Counted from the first letter of the stretch, positions 35,283 through 48,300 are shown. The stretch: DNA of 64,000 nucleotides from Halichoerus grypus (GCF_964656455.1 NC_135715.1:147119935-147183934); one strand, 5' to 3'. Made by a program: numbers and translations. Notes: generated from the sequence alone by a model not told the origin.

Positions 35283-35422
35283 AGCAGCACCAGCATCGCT
35301 CAGAAGCTTATGAGAAATATAGACTCCCCAGCCCAGGTTTAAACCTGGTACATCTGAACTTGCTTTCAGTAAGTTCCCTAGGTATTTCATATGCACATTA
35401 GTTTGAAAAACACTGTTATCAA
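35283..35422 (+). mobile_element. MER5A-like hAT element
   Basis: CACCAGCATCGCTCAGAAGC, TTATGAGAAATATAGACTCC, then GCACATTAGTTTGAAAAACAC give the MER5A/B body and right end in order. Confidence 0.7.
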
Positions 35423-35660
35423 TAAAATGAAATATAGGAGCATAGGATTTGGGTGTATCAAGCAGAAGAAGAGAAAGGAGATACTAGACTATGCTAAGTG
35501 ATGATCTCCATATTAAATGGTAGAATCCCCAGCTTCTTTCCCTTACCCAGCTCTAGAACATCAGCAGATTGATTTTCTGCCTCACCCTCCACTCTTGGTA
35601 AAAATTTGGAGAAATCATTCCTAGAGAAATTAAACCCCTAAAAGAGTAATGTTTTCATAC

Positions 35661-35891
35661 AAGGGTCAGCAAACGAGAGCCTTCGGGACAAATTCAGCTC
35701 ACCACTTTTTTTTTTTTTAACAAAGAAAGTTTTATTGGAACATAGCTACACCCATTCAATTACACATTGTCTATGGCTCCTTTCGCCATAAGGGCAGAGT
35801 TGAATTGTTGTGCCAATGACTGTATAGCCCCCATGAAGCCTAAAATATTTACTATCTGGTCCTTTACAGAAAAAAAAACTAGTCAATCTCT
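35661..35891 (-). mobile_element. hAT-type DNA transposon, near full length
   Basis: The left end AAGGGTCAGCAAACGAGAGC and the right end (complement of CAGAGATTGACTAG) are inverted. The middle has GTTTTATTGGAACATAGCTA, CACCCATTCAATTACACATT and TATTTACTATCTGGTCCTTT. This is a common mammalian hAT-Charlie type (MER33-like by memory). Confidence 0.65.
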
Positions 35892-35894
35892 GAT

Positions 35895-36340
35895 TTTATA
35901 TACTGACATGTGAAGATCTAAAGTTTAAAACAAGAATGAGAAAAAAAACATCGATGGTTACCTGATTATCCTAGAGAGAATCCATGATTCAACAATGCCC
36001 ACCAGTGCATATAATTTCCAGCAGAGTTTTAGTGACTCACTCTTAAAATGAATTATAAGAGAAGAAATACCAAACACACAAGCAAAATCTCCACATGGAA
36101 ATACATACCAAAACCAACAAAGGAACTCAGATGATACAGAGATAATGAAGAGAACAGAATAAACTTTACAATAAACTATAATAATATCCTCAGATAAAAG
36201 ATAATAATACATCTCTTAAAGAAAAAAAGACTGTAAGGATCAAAATAAATACAGAGCAAGAAAATGTTCTTAGGAATTAAAAATACGACATGAAGTTTGT
36301 TTTCCTTTTTAATGAACACAGAAAGGTTAGATGATAAAGT
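35895..36340. other. No gene seen; possibly old L1
   Basis: AT-rich sequence with L1-like composition but no motif I can anchor. Confidence 0.3.
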
Positions 36341-36344
36341 CAAA

Positions 36345-36470
36345 GTCTCTCAAAGAAAGTAGTGAAAGAAAGAAAGTGATAGAGGAGGCGGGCACCACAA
36401 GGGGAAGAGAGGGCAGGGGATGGGAGGGGCAAGAAAGGAAGAGAACAGGAAAGGGGAAAAAGGAACGAAG
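36345..36470. repeat. Polypurine tract
   Basis: GAAAGAAAGAAAG then GGGAAGAGAGGGCAGGGG and more, nearly all purine on the plus strand. Confidence 0.8.
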
Positions 36471-36519
36471 TAACTAGGGGATAGGACAAGGAAGCGCAAA
36501 GGTGAATTAAAGAATTTCC

Positions 36520-36626
36520 AGAAGTTCTATTGTGGCAATTATTTCCCAATATACACATATACCAAATTATTACATTGTATATATTAAATTTACAAAATGT
36601 TATACATCAATTATATCTCAATAGGA
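36520..36626 (+). mobile_element. Old L1 3' end
   Basis: ACCAAATTATTACATTGTATA, TACATCAATTATATCTCAAT match an old L1 3' terminus. Confidence 0.55.
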
Positions 36627-36639
36627 CTGGGAGGGGGAA

Positions 36640-38035
36640 GAATTTCTAGAAAAAAAAGAACAGAGAAAGTGGATGAAAGAAAACTATTTTAAACAAAAAC
36701 TATAAGAAGATTTTCTAGAACAGAATGAAATGAGTCTCTTTTAAACAGTGCCTGCAAAATGTATGTAAAAATATCTACACCAAAGCACATCCTTATACAA
36801 TTTCAGAACAACAGGAAAGAAGAGACGATCCTAAAAAGGAGTAGGTCATACAAAAAGAAGCACATCAACATGAAGGCTAGAAGGCGGTGGAACAGTGCCT
36901 GAATTTATAAGGCCAAATTATTTCTAACCTAAATGTGTAAATCTATCCAAATTATCACTCAAAAAATGGGCAGAGAAAAAAACATTTTCTGACATTCAGA
37001 ATGTCATAATTTTATCTCTCGGGTATTCAGTATCATGAAGCTGCCAGAGGGAATACAGCAAGGAAAAGAGAGACACAGAACTTGGAAAATTTAGAGATCT
37101 AAGAGGAGAGGCCAAAGGAATTTCCAAAATAGCACTTCTGCAGCTGTTAGGAAGCCTCTACAGAAGAGGAGAGAGGAATTTTGTCAGATAGATGACCCGT
37201 TTATTGAAGAAAACCTAAATAGAAGCAGATACATTAACTGATAAGATTGACTCTGTGGAAAACTGTAATGAAAATTTTACCAAGCTCTTGGAGAGGGTAA
37301 AGAAACCAAGATGTCATAGATTGAAGAAAATAAAGCAAATGAAAGTAAAACAAACAAACAAAAAACACAAAATAATAAAATAAGGTAATTCTCAAAGCAG
37401 AAAAAAATGTAATAATTTTTAGCTGAAAAATAAAATGTTGTACAAGAACAGAAATGTAGGGGCGCCTGGTTGGCTCAGTCGGTTAAGTGTCTGCCTTAGG
37501 CTCAGTTCATGATCTCAGGGTCCTGGGATGGAGCCCTGCATCAGACTCTCTGCTGAGCAGGGAGTCGGCTTCTTCCTCTCTCTCTGCCCCTCCCCTACTT
37601 GTGCACATACTCTCTTGCCCTCTCTCTCTCTCAAATAAATAAATAAAATCTTTAAAAAAAAAAAAAAAAAGAACAGAAATGTAAACAAGGTGTACAACTT
37701 GGCTTGGCAGTTAACCTTTTCTACATAATCATACTAATGAAAAGAATAACTATGGATTTAACAAAAAAATGTAATACCAGCATACACAATTAAGGAAGCA
37801 AGAAAGAGGGATATAAGAGAGATATAAGGAAATAGGGATATAAGCAGGAAAGAAGTAAAGTCTACAATTATTACAGGAAGAAGCCAATAGACAACGCCCA
37901 AAAATGACCAAGCAAAATACTGCAGTATTTAATTGTTTAAACACATGGAGGCAAATGCCAGAAGAAACAATGAAAACACCAGAAGATTGTGTTGGAAAAG
38001 TGGTAGGAATGACCATTTTTAATAACACTAAGCAT
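36640..38035 (+). mobile_element. HAL1-type LINE (ORF1-derived), split by a SINE
   Basis: The run AGCACATCCTTATACAATTT, CAGAACAACAGGAAAGAAG, AAGGCTAGAAGGCGGTGGAA, AAACATTTTCTGACATTCAG and TAAGAGGAGAGGCCAAAGGA follows HAL1/L1 ORF1 order. A SINE breaks it at 37459. Coding capacity is lost. Confidence 0.6.
37444..37683 (+). mobile_element. can-SINE, plus strand, in HAL1
   Basis: The SINE begins at 37459. A perfect 15-bp duplication AAGAACAGAAATGTA lies at 37444-37458 and 37669-37683. Confidence 0.97.
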
Positions 38036-38039
38036 TATT

Positions 38040-39160
38040 TGACATTTTAAACTATAATTAGGTATTTATTTAATTAAAAAATATTTTTAATTATTAAAGG
38101 GAAATGCAACACTCCATAGGAGAAGTCTCCACTGCTTGATGAATGTGATAATCTCATAGTATATGAACAACTATCCACAACTTACATAAAAAAAATAATC
38201 AGCTCTATTTAACAATTCTTGAAATTGTGATGACAGATAGAGCCCTGAAGGGCTTTGAGAATTTATAAAAATATATACTAAAATAAAATTCAAAATACTC
38301 TTTCATATATTCCCTTTAATGAGCTCCTGTGCTTTAACCAATTCTATATTTGAGACTTTCACATTGTCTTGATGCTGACATTTAGAATTTTTTGTCCTCA
38401 AAAAAGTAGAGACTTATATGTTTAGACACCAGAAAGTCCCAGGTGTGTTAAAATCCACAGTTTCATTTCACATTGCTTCTTGGACCCTTTAATTCAATTT
38501 TGTGACTCAAAGTGCCTCAAGATTTGATCTGTGTGTTGTCCAAATGCTGTCGGTAGCCTAGTGAAAGATTTAATATTGTTTATTGCCAAATATGTCTCCA
38601 AAAGTTTTAATCCCCTTATCTCTCCATTACCCATTTGTAAAGCAGGCTAATGCAATACTGGAGTCAGAGTGAGTCAATGCAGAAGCAATTCTAAATAAGA
38701 GGAAGGAAACTTGTCAATTGTTAAAGTCTTAGCAAAATATCATCAACTACTTTTCCAAACTTTTAAGGATAGTAAGGCTTAAAGATATTTGGCTGTAGGG
38801 TTGTTTGAGGGGTTATTTTGGGGTTTGGGCTTTTTTGTTGTTGTTGTTTTTGTTGTTTTATAACACTTGTAAACCAGATTTCTATAAGAAAATGTATTTA
38901 CTGTGTCTAATTTGTTGGAGCTTAAATTTTACTTTTAAAGTAAATAAAGAACTAGTAATTAAGGGAACTAAGATCCTAGTCCTAATTTTATCATTTATTC
39001 AATATATTCAACACTCACTCATTGAAAAGCTCAAAATCCTGTCCTGATATATCACAGATGTGTTAAGTGGATGGCATACAAGACGCATTCCCTAGGAAGT
39101 AAGATCAAATTATCAACCCTACAAGTCTATATATTTTCCACAAAATCTTAAGCCCTTGAT
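38040..39160. other. Unique DNA, no gene seen
   Basis: Contains a (TTG)n-like tract at 38832-38862. The frame at 38805-39047 is low-complexity at its start. Confidence 0.4.
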
Positions 39161-39167
39161 TAAACGC

Positions 39168-39201
39168 TGACGTCAGACCTTTAAAAACTCCCCTTCCGGA
39201 A
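39168..39201. promoter_or_regulatory. CRE plus ETS motif cluster (candidate)
   Basis: A perfect CRE, TGACGTCA (39168-39175), lies 18 bp before CTTCCGGAA (39193-39201), an ETS-type site. Four CpGs fall within about 40 bp of otherwise CpG-poor DNA. No transposon is recognisable here. The motifs could occur by chance, and no gene start is visible nearby. Confidence 0.3.
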
Positions 39202-39204
39202 AAC

Positions 39205-40355
39205 GAATTCTATTTAGAGGATGATTATTGCAGAGTATAGACTCTACTTCATCTCAAGCCTGATTTTAACTATTACACATAAGCACACTGACCTTGAGAA
39301 ATGCAGGGAAACAAAGCAATTAGTGTTCCTCAGTTAGATCTGACCTTAACTACCTGTCTTTTACAAACCAAACATTTGGAATGTTAACTCCTATTTTGCT
39401 ATTACTCGAGGCAGAGGTGTTGATAAGCCAACAAAACCTGCTTGGAAACACTTTCATGTTATCAAGTAAGGGTTTTATTTGTACATCCAGTCTTCCTACA
39501 CTAATTCCTTATCCAGTCCCTTATTTCTTAGTCTCTGTATCATTGCATACCTCTTAAAGCACTTCTCTAAGTATTTCAAATGGTACTGAGTACTAAAGTA
39601 GTAAAATAAGTATGGTAAGAAAGCAGCAACTTTATGGTCTATGAGGAAAGTCACCTAATATATAGCTCTCTTTGTATCTATTAATAAAGACTAGAGAGCA
39701 AGGAAACAAGCCATCTATTCATTAGTTCTTGGATATCCCTGAGACATTTTTATTCTATTTTGTTAAATTTTGTTCAGTTGAGGAGCACTGTAAAAGCTAC
39801 TTAAGGTTTAAAAACTGACACTTATAATAAGTAGGGATGGGTGAATTCAGTTGCTTAATTATAGACATTTGAGTTAGGGAAATGGATAGCATCACAGTGG
39901 TTACTGTTATTTTATTTAAGACAGAAATTACAGTGCGCAAAAATTCAGTTCAACGCTTCTGGTATAATCTCTCCCCACCCCAGCTAAAATAACTACTCTG
40001 CTTTGCATCCACTAGGGCAATCATTAAGTCTTGAATGTTTCTTTTATGCGAATAAGGTATGCATCCTCTCAAATTTAAATCACTCAGTATCTTTTCAGTG
40101 TCTCCTACATCCATACTGAATCCAAAATAATTAATAATCATTCATTGATTCTACTAGGATTTTCATTCCTAATAGCCAAACGTTCTTTTTCTTCTGTCTT
40201 CTCTTTTTAATAATTAGGTTTTTTTAAGCATACTCCACATTTTCTTTTGCCCACTAGTCCAAACACCAACACTCAATGGCATACCCATTGAAGACAAAAC
40301 ATGAATTTTGCTTCTTCCCTCACTGAAGCTTGTTCTGTCTCATTTCTCCCTAAGT
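39205..40355. other. Unique DNA, no gene seen
   Basis: The minus-strand frame at 39950-40141 (63 codons) has no recognisable domain. Confidence 0.4.
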
Positions 40356-40359
40356 TGTT

Positions 40360-41455
40360 CTAGAGATTCAACCCAATCGCAAACAAAATCCCAGCAGGCT
40401 TTTATGTAGAAACTGGAAAGCTGATTCTAAAATTCACAGAGAAAAGGAAAGGACCTAGAAATGCCAGAATAATTTTGGTAATAAAGAGCAAAGTTGGAAA
40501 ACTAATGCAATGCAATTTGCTTTTGAGATTTAATATAAAGCTAAGTGTGGCATTGAGCTCCAGATGAGTGGAACAGAATAGAGAATCCAGAAATAGAACC
40601 ATATATATATGGATAATTTTTACAAATGTACAAAGGAAACTTAGTGTAGAAATCATGGTCTTTCCAAAAAGTTCTTAGCTAAAATACCAAAAGCATTATC
40701 TATTACAGACAAAAATGATAAATAGGACATTATCAAAATTGAAAACTTTTCCTCTACAAAAGATATTATTAAGGAAAGGAAAAAACAAACTACATAGGTG
40801 GGGAAAAAATACTTGTAAATCACCTATCCAAAAGACTTATATCCAAAATACGTAAAGAACTCTCAAAACTCAGCTATAAGAAAATAAATATCCCAATTTT
40901 TTCAACGGGAAAAATATTTGAACAAATCCTTCACTAAAGAAGATGTACAGAAAATGTACAGAAAATATACAGGTAATAAGCACATGAAAAAAGTCCCAAC
41001 TTTGTTAGCCATTAAGGAAATGCAAATGAAAACCACAATGAGATACCACTATACACATCTAATAAAATTTGAAGAAAAAAAAACAAAAAACAAACATTTA
41101 AGGCTAAATGCTGACACTACCCGATGCTGTCAGGATTGTGGAGAAACCGGAACTTACACATTTTGCTGGTGGAAATGCAAAAATGGTACAGCTACTCTTA
41201 AAAACAGTTTCACTGGGGCACCTGGTTGGTGCAGTTGGTTAAGCATCAGACTCTCAGTTTGGCTCAGGTGGTGATCTCAGGGTCATTAAGATCGAGCCCA
41301 GCAAAGGGCTCCACACTCAGTTCAGAGTCGGCTTGGGATTCTACCCACTCCCTCTACCCCTCCTGCTTGTTCTCTCTCTTTCTAAAATAAATAAATCTTA
41401 AAAAAAAAAAAAAAAGAACAGTTTAACAGTTTCTTACCAAGTTGAATATATATTG
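40360..41455 (+). mobile_element. Old L1, ORF2 3' half, split by a SINE
   Basis: Diverged L1 in order: CCAGATGAGTGGAACAGAAT, AAGACTTATATCCAAAATAC, ATGCAAATGAAAACCACAAT, GAGATACCACTATACACATC and TTTTGCTGGTGGAAATGCAA. After the SINE, AACAGTTTCTTACCAAGTTG completes the match. Many indels are present. Confidence 0.75.
41215..41415 (+). mobile_element. can-SINE, plus strand, in old L1
   Basis: The head is GGGGCACCTGGTTGGTGCAG and the tail TAAAATAAATAAATC plus A(16). The flanks AAAACAGTTT and GAACAGTTTAAC indicate a short target duplication. Confidence 0.93.
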
Positions 41456-41459
41456 CTCA

Positions 41460-42635
41460 ATGAGGCCACCTTCCTCCCAAACTGTCAGGCACTCCTGAGT
41501 CACCCACACTTGCATCTAATGTTTTATTTAGATTACTCATACTGATATCCCTCAGGGTTCAGTGGATTAGCCCTTTTCTCTTCTTATAATCTACTTTCCT
41601 ATACTCTATTTTCTCCCCCAGGCAATCTAACCAATCACGGATAATTCCCATTTTTATGTCATCATTTTTAATCTGTTCTACAGCTTCAGATGTCTGTATT
41701 TGAAGGTCTCCTTGATGTAGCAAATGTATCAAACTCTCCTCAAACTAACATGTCCCAGCAGTCTTTTTTCAGAGGTAATCTTCTTTGAGGGTTCCTTGTT
41801 CATTGAATGGTACAAACATATATCCAGTTACTTAAGACTGAAAAAGGGTCAACATTGACAACTCTCTCTCCTTTATCACCTCTTACTCTATACCCTATCA
41901 ATTGCTAAGTCTAATGATGTGTTAACTATTTATGAATTCCATCCTTTCTTTTTATCTCAACCGTATTAGAAGCTGCCATCATATTTCCCCAAGACCACAA
42001 CAAGCTACCCAACTTATGACATTCTCTTTGTCTACTGTCTCCTTTCCCCAGACCATTCTCAAAAAAGCACATGAAGTGACCTTTTAAGAATGCCAATATA
42101 AAAAAAAAAAGCAAATCTGATTTTATAATTCTTCTGCTTTAATCCTCCTTCAGTAAATTCATAAAGCTTTGAAGATGGTATTTCAAATTCCCCACATGAC
42201 CAAGTCCCTCTATAGTCTCTATCTCTAGCCTCAACTCACATCATTATCACTCCTTCTGTCGTCAGTTCCTTGAAAGTGCTGGACCTTTGCACATGCTGTT
42301 TCCTAAAATACATATTTTCCTCCTTTGCTCCTGTTCTTTTACATAGGATCTCCTATTCATTATTCCAATCTCAAATCAAACAGAATTTTTTTAGAGAAGC
42401 CTTCACTAACTATTCAATCTAAATTAGATTCTCACATTATGATCTTTCATATCCTTCACAAAAGTTTTGCTATTTGAAATAATGGATTTATTTGTGGCTA
42501 TTCTTAATTTGTTTCTCCCTCCCTATGCTATAAGTTCCATAAAATCAATAACCATAGCTATTTTGCTCACCATTGCACCCCTAGCACTTATCCAGTGTCT
42601 GGTACATAATATAAGCTCAATAAATATGTATGATA
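41460..42635 (+). mobile_element. L2 LINE, about 1.2 kb, reverse transcriptase to 3' end
   Basis: The order is L2: TGATATCCCTCAGGGTTCAG (VPQGS-type), TAACATGTCCCAGCAGTC, GTGACCTTTTAAGAATG, GACCTTTGCACATGCTGTTT, GAGAAGCCTTCACTAACTAT and the tail ACTTATCCAGTGTCTGGTAC. Coding capacity is lost. Confidence 0.8.
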
Positions 42636-42775
42636 AATATATCCCTATATTACAGATATAGAACCTGTAATTAGAGAAATAATAAAACTTGCTTCAAAGT
42701 CACAATGCCAGAAAGAGGAAGAAGCAGGATTTGAACCCACGTATGTAAAACCCTACATACTTATTGTATAGCTGA
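42636..42775 (-). mobile_element. MIR SINE, minus strand
   Basis: TTACAGATATAGAACCTGTA, AAAGTCACAATGCCAGAAAG and GCAGGATTTGAACCCACG match MIR in reverse, including the B-box side. Confidence 0.75.
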
Positions 42776-42779
42776 ACCA

Positions 42780-44120
42780 CTTATTCAGCTGAACCACTCC
42801 CTTTATCATAACTCTCTCAGACACAGAAACTTAAGACAGGTTTGCCCATCCTTTTCCCTTAGTTTCAACAGCTTTGATAAATAACTTCAAATCGCAATAA
42901 TTATCTCAGTACAATGCCAACTGGCTGAACCAACAATACCCATTCCACTTATGCAGTGGCAAAATTCTAGATGACCAATTAGAATGACAACCAGAATATA
43001 TGTGATTGACATGTGAGTGTAACTAGTGAGTCAAAATGTTTTTAAAGAGTTAAATTTATCTTCCATTTTTTCCAACAGCTGGCAAATCTATAGTTGGCAA
43101 CTGTGAGAGAATTGTTTGCCACATGCAGGTGGTAGAAGAGAATTAAATTACAAACACACGAAAATGTGGTTTTCAGCTGTTCCACAGTGCTATTATGTTG
43201 GCCGAGAAAGAAGTGGAATTTCTGTTGGCTTACATTTCCTGAGATTTTTTATTTGAGTCAAATGAGTTCAAATTAGGGTCAAGACTTCCCAAACAAACAA
43301 ATAAAATATACATGGCTTTTCCTTTTGTGTCTCTAATATTTCATATTAGACTAAGTTGGATCTACTGAGTTATAATGCTGGCTGTCTTGGCTGAGGTTAA
43401 CTGCTGACATTAACATTTATTTTTCTCTATTAAATGATTGTCTAATACAGTTTAATAACTTTTTTTGAAATTCTTGTCATAAATTTTGACAGAAGTTTCT
43501 TTCAGAATTTTGAAAACAAATCAAATGTTAAAGTAGTATCTTCTATCTCCCATCTGGCAGAAAAATCTAAGGTTCCTATAAATAAGGAAAATTATCATTT
43601 CTGTAAATATGGGAAAATTGATGTTTAATAAGATAAAAAATGTTAGTGGGCTATAAATTCTTTGTTCAAATATTTTGAATAATTTTGAATTGTTCAAAAT
43701 AAACAAATACTTTAGAGTATTTGTTCAAATGTGTAGGAGAATATGACAAGTATATGGGGAATATGGCAAATTAATATAGTACATATATGAGTATGTACAT
43801 GTATATGTGTGTATAGGAGTGATCAATTCTGCCTAGAGACTCACAAATGGTCTCCCCTCAGAGATGATGTTTAAGCTGACAATGAACAAGTGTTCACACA
43901 TTGAATGATTAGTCTAAGGTCATTCCAGGTGGAAGGAGAAGCATTGCAAAGAAGACAAGATGACATTATCTTGCCCCTCTCTCTCTCTTTTTTTTCCCTC
44001 CTTTTCCTTCTTATTGAAGCTCTTCTCCCCATCCCCCCACCCCAACCCTCCACCGGCATATGCTTTGCTCTTCATTTTCTCTTTTCTCTAGACTTCTGCA
44101 AACAGAGGTAACTTTGTACA
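42780..44120. other. Unique DNA, no gene seen
   Basis: Contains a small 10-bp stem (AACAAATACT/AGTATTTGTT, 43702-43725). The frames at 43871-44059 and 43905-44111 overlap on opposite strands across a C/T-rich tract and look compositional. Confidence 0.4.
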
Positions 44121-44124
44121 AGTT

Positions 44125-45165
44125 TTTTTTGTTTGTTTTTTAAGATGTCCCTTCCTTGGGGCATGCAACCCTGTACCAAGACGCAGAGGATTAATGAGTA
44201 AACCAGGGCTTTATTTCCAGTCCCCCTTCTCCGGGGGCCGTAGGTGGAGGACACTGGGCACCATCTAATGAAATGAGGTGACTGTAGACTCCATTCCATT
44301 TGATACAAGTGTCTTCCTCTCCTTTAATCTCTTGGCAAATAGTCCTTTTGTCCTCTCATTTCTTTCTTTTTTCTTTCCTATTATTTTTCTCGCATACTCT
44401 CTTTTTCTTTTTACCTTCACCTCTGCTATACTGACCATAATATGAAACTTAAGCAGACATTTAGAGATTTTTATACCCTTAAAATAAATGAAAGTTACCT
44501 GCTTTCATTCCACACACAAAAAAAAACATAAGTAAATTTGTTTTTGTATGTGTCTCTGAAAAAAAAATTCCTTTTAATGATTTCCTGTAAAAAAAATACT
44601 TTCCCTATCTCTATGTTCTGATACTACTAGAATGACTGGTTTTCTATCTGACTGGAAATGTGCTGTCATTGGTTGTGAGCTGTGGAAAAATCTGTAAGCA
44701 ATGGTGTTGAATCAGTGGAAACACATTCCTTCAGATTGCTGTGAAACCTGTAACACTTGTCAAATAGGTTCCGGGATAACATTTTGTAAGTTAAGGTAGC
44801 AATGAAATGCTTTGTTGCAGAAGTCAGAAATGATCTAGGTAGGACGTTTTAGGCAGTTTGGACCCTAGATAGGAACAACTGAGAAATCAGTTATCTGACA
44901 GTCAAGATGAAAAGTTATCTCTGTAAGTGTCCTGCAGAAGGCCAAATTGAAATGACCAAATAATAGGTACTCTAAAAATAAAAAAAAAATCTACATGCAA
45001 CTCTGGACATAGTAAAGTAAATACAATGTTGGGAAGGAGACTTTGGCAGAGAGCTCAGAAATCCACAAGTAAATGTTATGTTGGATTTGCGGGTTATGAC
45101 TTAATTCTGACTGCACACTAAAATTACTTGGAATGTTTTAAAAGAAAAAAAATAGTGCCAGTGAG
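44125..45165. other. Unique DNA, no gene seen
   Basis: The patch 44600-44850 has higher complexity and could be constrained, but no motif settles it. Confidence 0.35.
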
Positions 45166-45177
45166 GGGCCTGGACAA

Positions 45178-45212
45178 AATTTGTTTTTGTTTTTGTTTTT
45201 CTTTTTTTGCTC
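45178..45212. repeat. (GTTTTT)n tract
   Basis: Four tandem units, then a T-run. Confidence 0.85.
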
Positions 45213-45859
45213 CCCAAATAGTTCTGATGATCTCATAAGGGCTGGGAACCAAATGTTATATAACTTGTCCATAAAACTCTTTCCTATAATTTTTTAGTGG
45301 GGAGTGAAAACTACTAGATTGACTCCTTTAAATCTTCTGTTATAAAACTACAGGAATTAATGAGGAAACAAACAAACAAAAAGAACCAGTAAAATTTAAC
45401 TACATTGTACCTCACCCCTCCTAAACTTCATTATTTTATAACCAGAAAGGGAAGAAATTGTAGAATCTTCTGAGTCACACTAATAACAATAGAGAATGAC
45501 TGTTTTTCTTCATTCTGTGGCATTCCAGGAGGTGTAAGAAATTTTAGTTACATGTACCTTTAAAAGTTATTATTCCTTTAAAAAAATTTTAAATCTAGTT
45601 ATTGAAATACTGTATTGAAACATCTTCAGGAACACAGTGTAAGAGTAAACAGGAAGAGCAGCAACAGATTTTTAACAGAAGTTAATAAGCAAACATCACC
45701 CCAAATTTGATACTATAAATATAGAAAATGATGGATAACTGAATATATGAAAGCATTTGTAAACACTATGGCATAAGCAATAAAGCAGTGCATGTAGAAA
45801 AAGAAGGTTGGGTTTTTGGCAGGTTTGGATTGAGTGACTTCTTTACCATCTCCAAGATG

Positions 45860-46008
45860 ACATCTTGAGTGTATCACTTATATCACTTGGTCTCCTCATC
45901 TCTAAAATGGAGATAATGAGTACTTATATCATAGGGTTACCAAAAATTATATAAATATGGTTTGAGAAACTTCTTCACACAAAACAGCTCTCTAGTAAAT
46001 ATTATTCC
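45860..46008 (+). mobile_element. MIR SINE
   Basis: CTTGGTCTCCTCATCTCTAA, AATGGAGATAATGAGTACTT, CATAGGGTTACCAAAAATTA and a tail CTAGTAAATATTATTCCC match MIR. Confidence 0.75.
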
Positions 46009-46014
46009 CATTAC

Positions 46015-46410
46015 CAATAAAAGAATGCTATAATTTATAGAAGCAGAAAGTAGATTAGTGGTTGTAGGGGTCTCAGGGTGGAAAAGAGAGCAAAGGAAAA
46101 TGGGTGTAAAGAATCTCTTCAGGATGATAAAAAACGTTCTAAAACTGGATGTGGAGATGTTTGTTCAACTCTGAAAATTTACCAAAAGTCACTGAATTTT
46201 ATACCTAAAATAGGTAAATTTTATAGTTTGTAATTTATGCCTCAATAAAGCTGCTTTGTTTTTAGTGCCCTGGGGGATAGGAGGAGAGGGAGTTTAATGA
46301 AAAAAGACTGGCCATAATAATTGCTTAAGCTGGGTAATGGGTACATGGGGTTTACTAAGCACTTATCTTTAGTTTTGCATATATTTGAAATTTTCTGCAA
46401 TAAAAAGGGA
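46015..46410 (+). mobile_element. Two adjoining old L1-type 3' ends
   Basis: The first (46015-46255) has GCAGAAAGTAGATTAGTGGT, CACTGAATTTTATACCTAAA and a CCTCAATAAAGC end. The second (46260-46410) has AAGCTGGGTAATGGGTACAT and GAAATTTTCTGCAATAAAAAG. Each ends like an L1 3' UTR, so two copies lie in tandem. Confidence 0.55.
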
Positions 46411-46769
46411 ATGTTGTAATTAATGACAATTAAGTTTTCTAATTTTATCATTGTTAAGGTTATCTAGTTTCTTAAACTAGATATAAGGTCTTATGTCTTA
46501 ACAAATATAATGCTGGTAAGAAATAAGAATGACGAATGAATAGAAGGCATAGGCCAAAGTCTTTTCCAGCTATCACCGAGGAGCAGAAGTTAATTGGAGG
46601 CTATTCTTACATTTTTGCAATCGTTCTTTATATCACCATAGATATCATTCTGCTTTTGCTGAATTGTAAAGATGGAATTTCCTCCTTTACTGAAAATTCA
46701 ACATAAATTTAAAGCAAGTAGCAGAGGGTTCTGAAAACATAAACCATCAATTGAGAACCAGAACATTTA

Positions 46770-47620
46770 CACTTGATATATTCAAAACGAACTTCCTCCC
46801 ACCCCTCTCAACCGATTTTTTACCAAAATTTAATCCTCCATTTGAATCTCCCTGAATCTCAGTGTACAATCAGCTGCACACACAAAAAAATTTGCAATTA
46901 CCTAATTCCGCTTCTCTCCTTCATTTTCCACATGCTATTGTTGATCATTTTCTATTAATTACACCACTTGACATTTTCATCTGCATCCCCTCTTCTCCAC
47001 CCACAAAAACACTTACTTAGTTCAGATCACATCACCTTTCAAGATGACAGAGATCATCTCCAACTGGTATTCCTACTGGCCTCTCTCCACATTCTCTACA
47101 TTAGCCATTCTCAATCCACGTTTCTTCCGGGAAGCAAAATGAAAGATGTTCACAAGTACACAACCACATTTTAATGAAACTGCAAAAGAAAAAAAGCACA
47201 TAGATAGAATAGTAATTTGTTCATAGCTCTAACTATTAATAGTATCTCAGTAATGGCCACTTTCAAAGGCCCAAGCAGTAAAAGGATAGGCCATGGGTTT
47301 GGTGTGGTTCCAGGCCAACGGCACTGATCTTTCTGCCCCAGAAAGCAAACCAGAAAATAAATGAGCAGAATATTAATAAAGAACACCTCCTAATACAATG
47401 ACCAAACCACTTTCAACTTAAATGTTTCTATGGCTCCTCACTGTCTACAGAACGAAGTACACATTCTTTAATAAATTTTATAACTGCCCCCCAACCTCAT
47501 AACCTGGATTCTCTCATCTGTTCCCTGCCCATACCTTCAATCTCAAGTTCTGTCACATTCCTAATCTAATTCTACATTCTAGCCATACTGAGCCACTCAA
47601 ACATCTCTAAATTTTTGATT
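46770..47620 (+). mobile_element. L2 LINE fragment with a gap
   Basis: TATTCAAAACGAACTTCCTC, TTCTACTGGCCTCTCTC-like text near 47070 and CATACTGAGCCACTCAAAC follow L2. Sequence at 47175-47395 does not fit L2 and may be an older insertion of unknown type. Confidence 0.6.
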
Positions 47621-47639
47621 GTGTCTCACACTTTTAGAA

Positions 47640-48300
47640 CCCCAAGACTAGTTATAAATAGATTGTTTTTTTAAATGAGGAAACTAAAAATTCATATGTT
47701 GCAAGCTGTTGGTGAAAAAAGAATATTCCCTGTATGACACATAACAACATAATAGAATTCTGAGGAAATTCAGAGGCCTGATGACCATCCAACTTATCCC
47801 AATCTTAGTTATTTTTACTGCAGCTAAAATTACTTTGTATTTCTGTTCCTAATTTCCAAATTTGCCTTTGGATCTGGAATTTTTACCTTCTGACATTAAA
47901 CCATCTTATCCATAAGAACAATGAAATACTGTAAAATAATTATACCATATATAATGTCCAATATTATATAATACACTAAACTAGTCATAGTTACTGACCA
48001 AAAAATTATATTTTTTAAAAAATCCACATAATTTTTTCTGTATTTTACTTCAAAACTGAATTTCAGAATATTTTTAAAGTACTCAAATACAGATATCTTT
48101 ATAAAGTCATTTTTATAAGAAAAGCTAAAAGGAAGAACATGAAAATGAAGTAAAAGAGGTGGAGAAGGGAAAGGAAACTGAAGAAAGGTTGCACTTACTG
48201 ATTTTCTAAATGCTAGATCTAGATATTTGGTGTTGCCAGTATTTTATAAAAAATGAGAATTATTTTGTTTTTAAAACTAGTGTAATGGGAAAAAATGATA
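47640..48300. other. AT-rich DNA, no gene seen
   Basis: A short MIR-like phrase (AAATGAGGAAACTAAAAATT) near 47675 is too little to call. Confidence 0.4.

Noticed and set aside
36340..36558. Proline/serine-rich minus-strand frame
   Set aside because: Translation of the complement of a polypurine tract.
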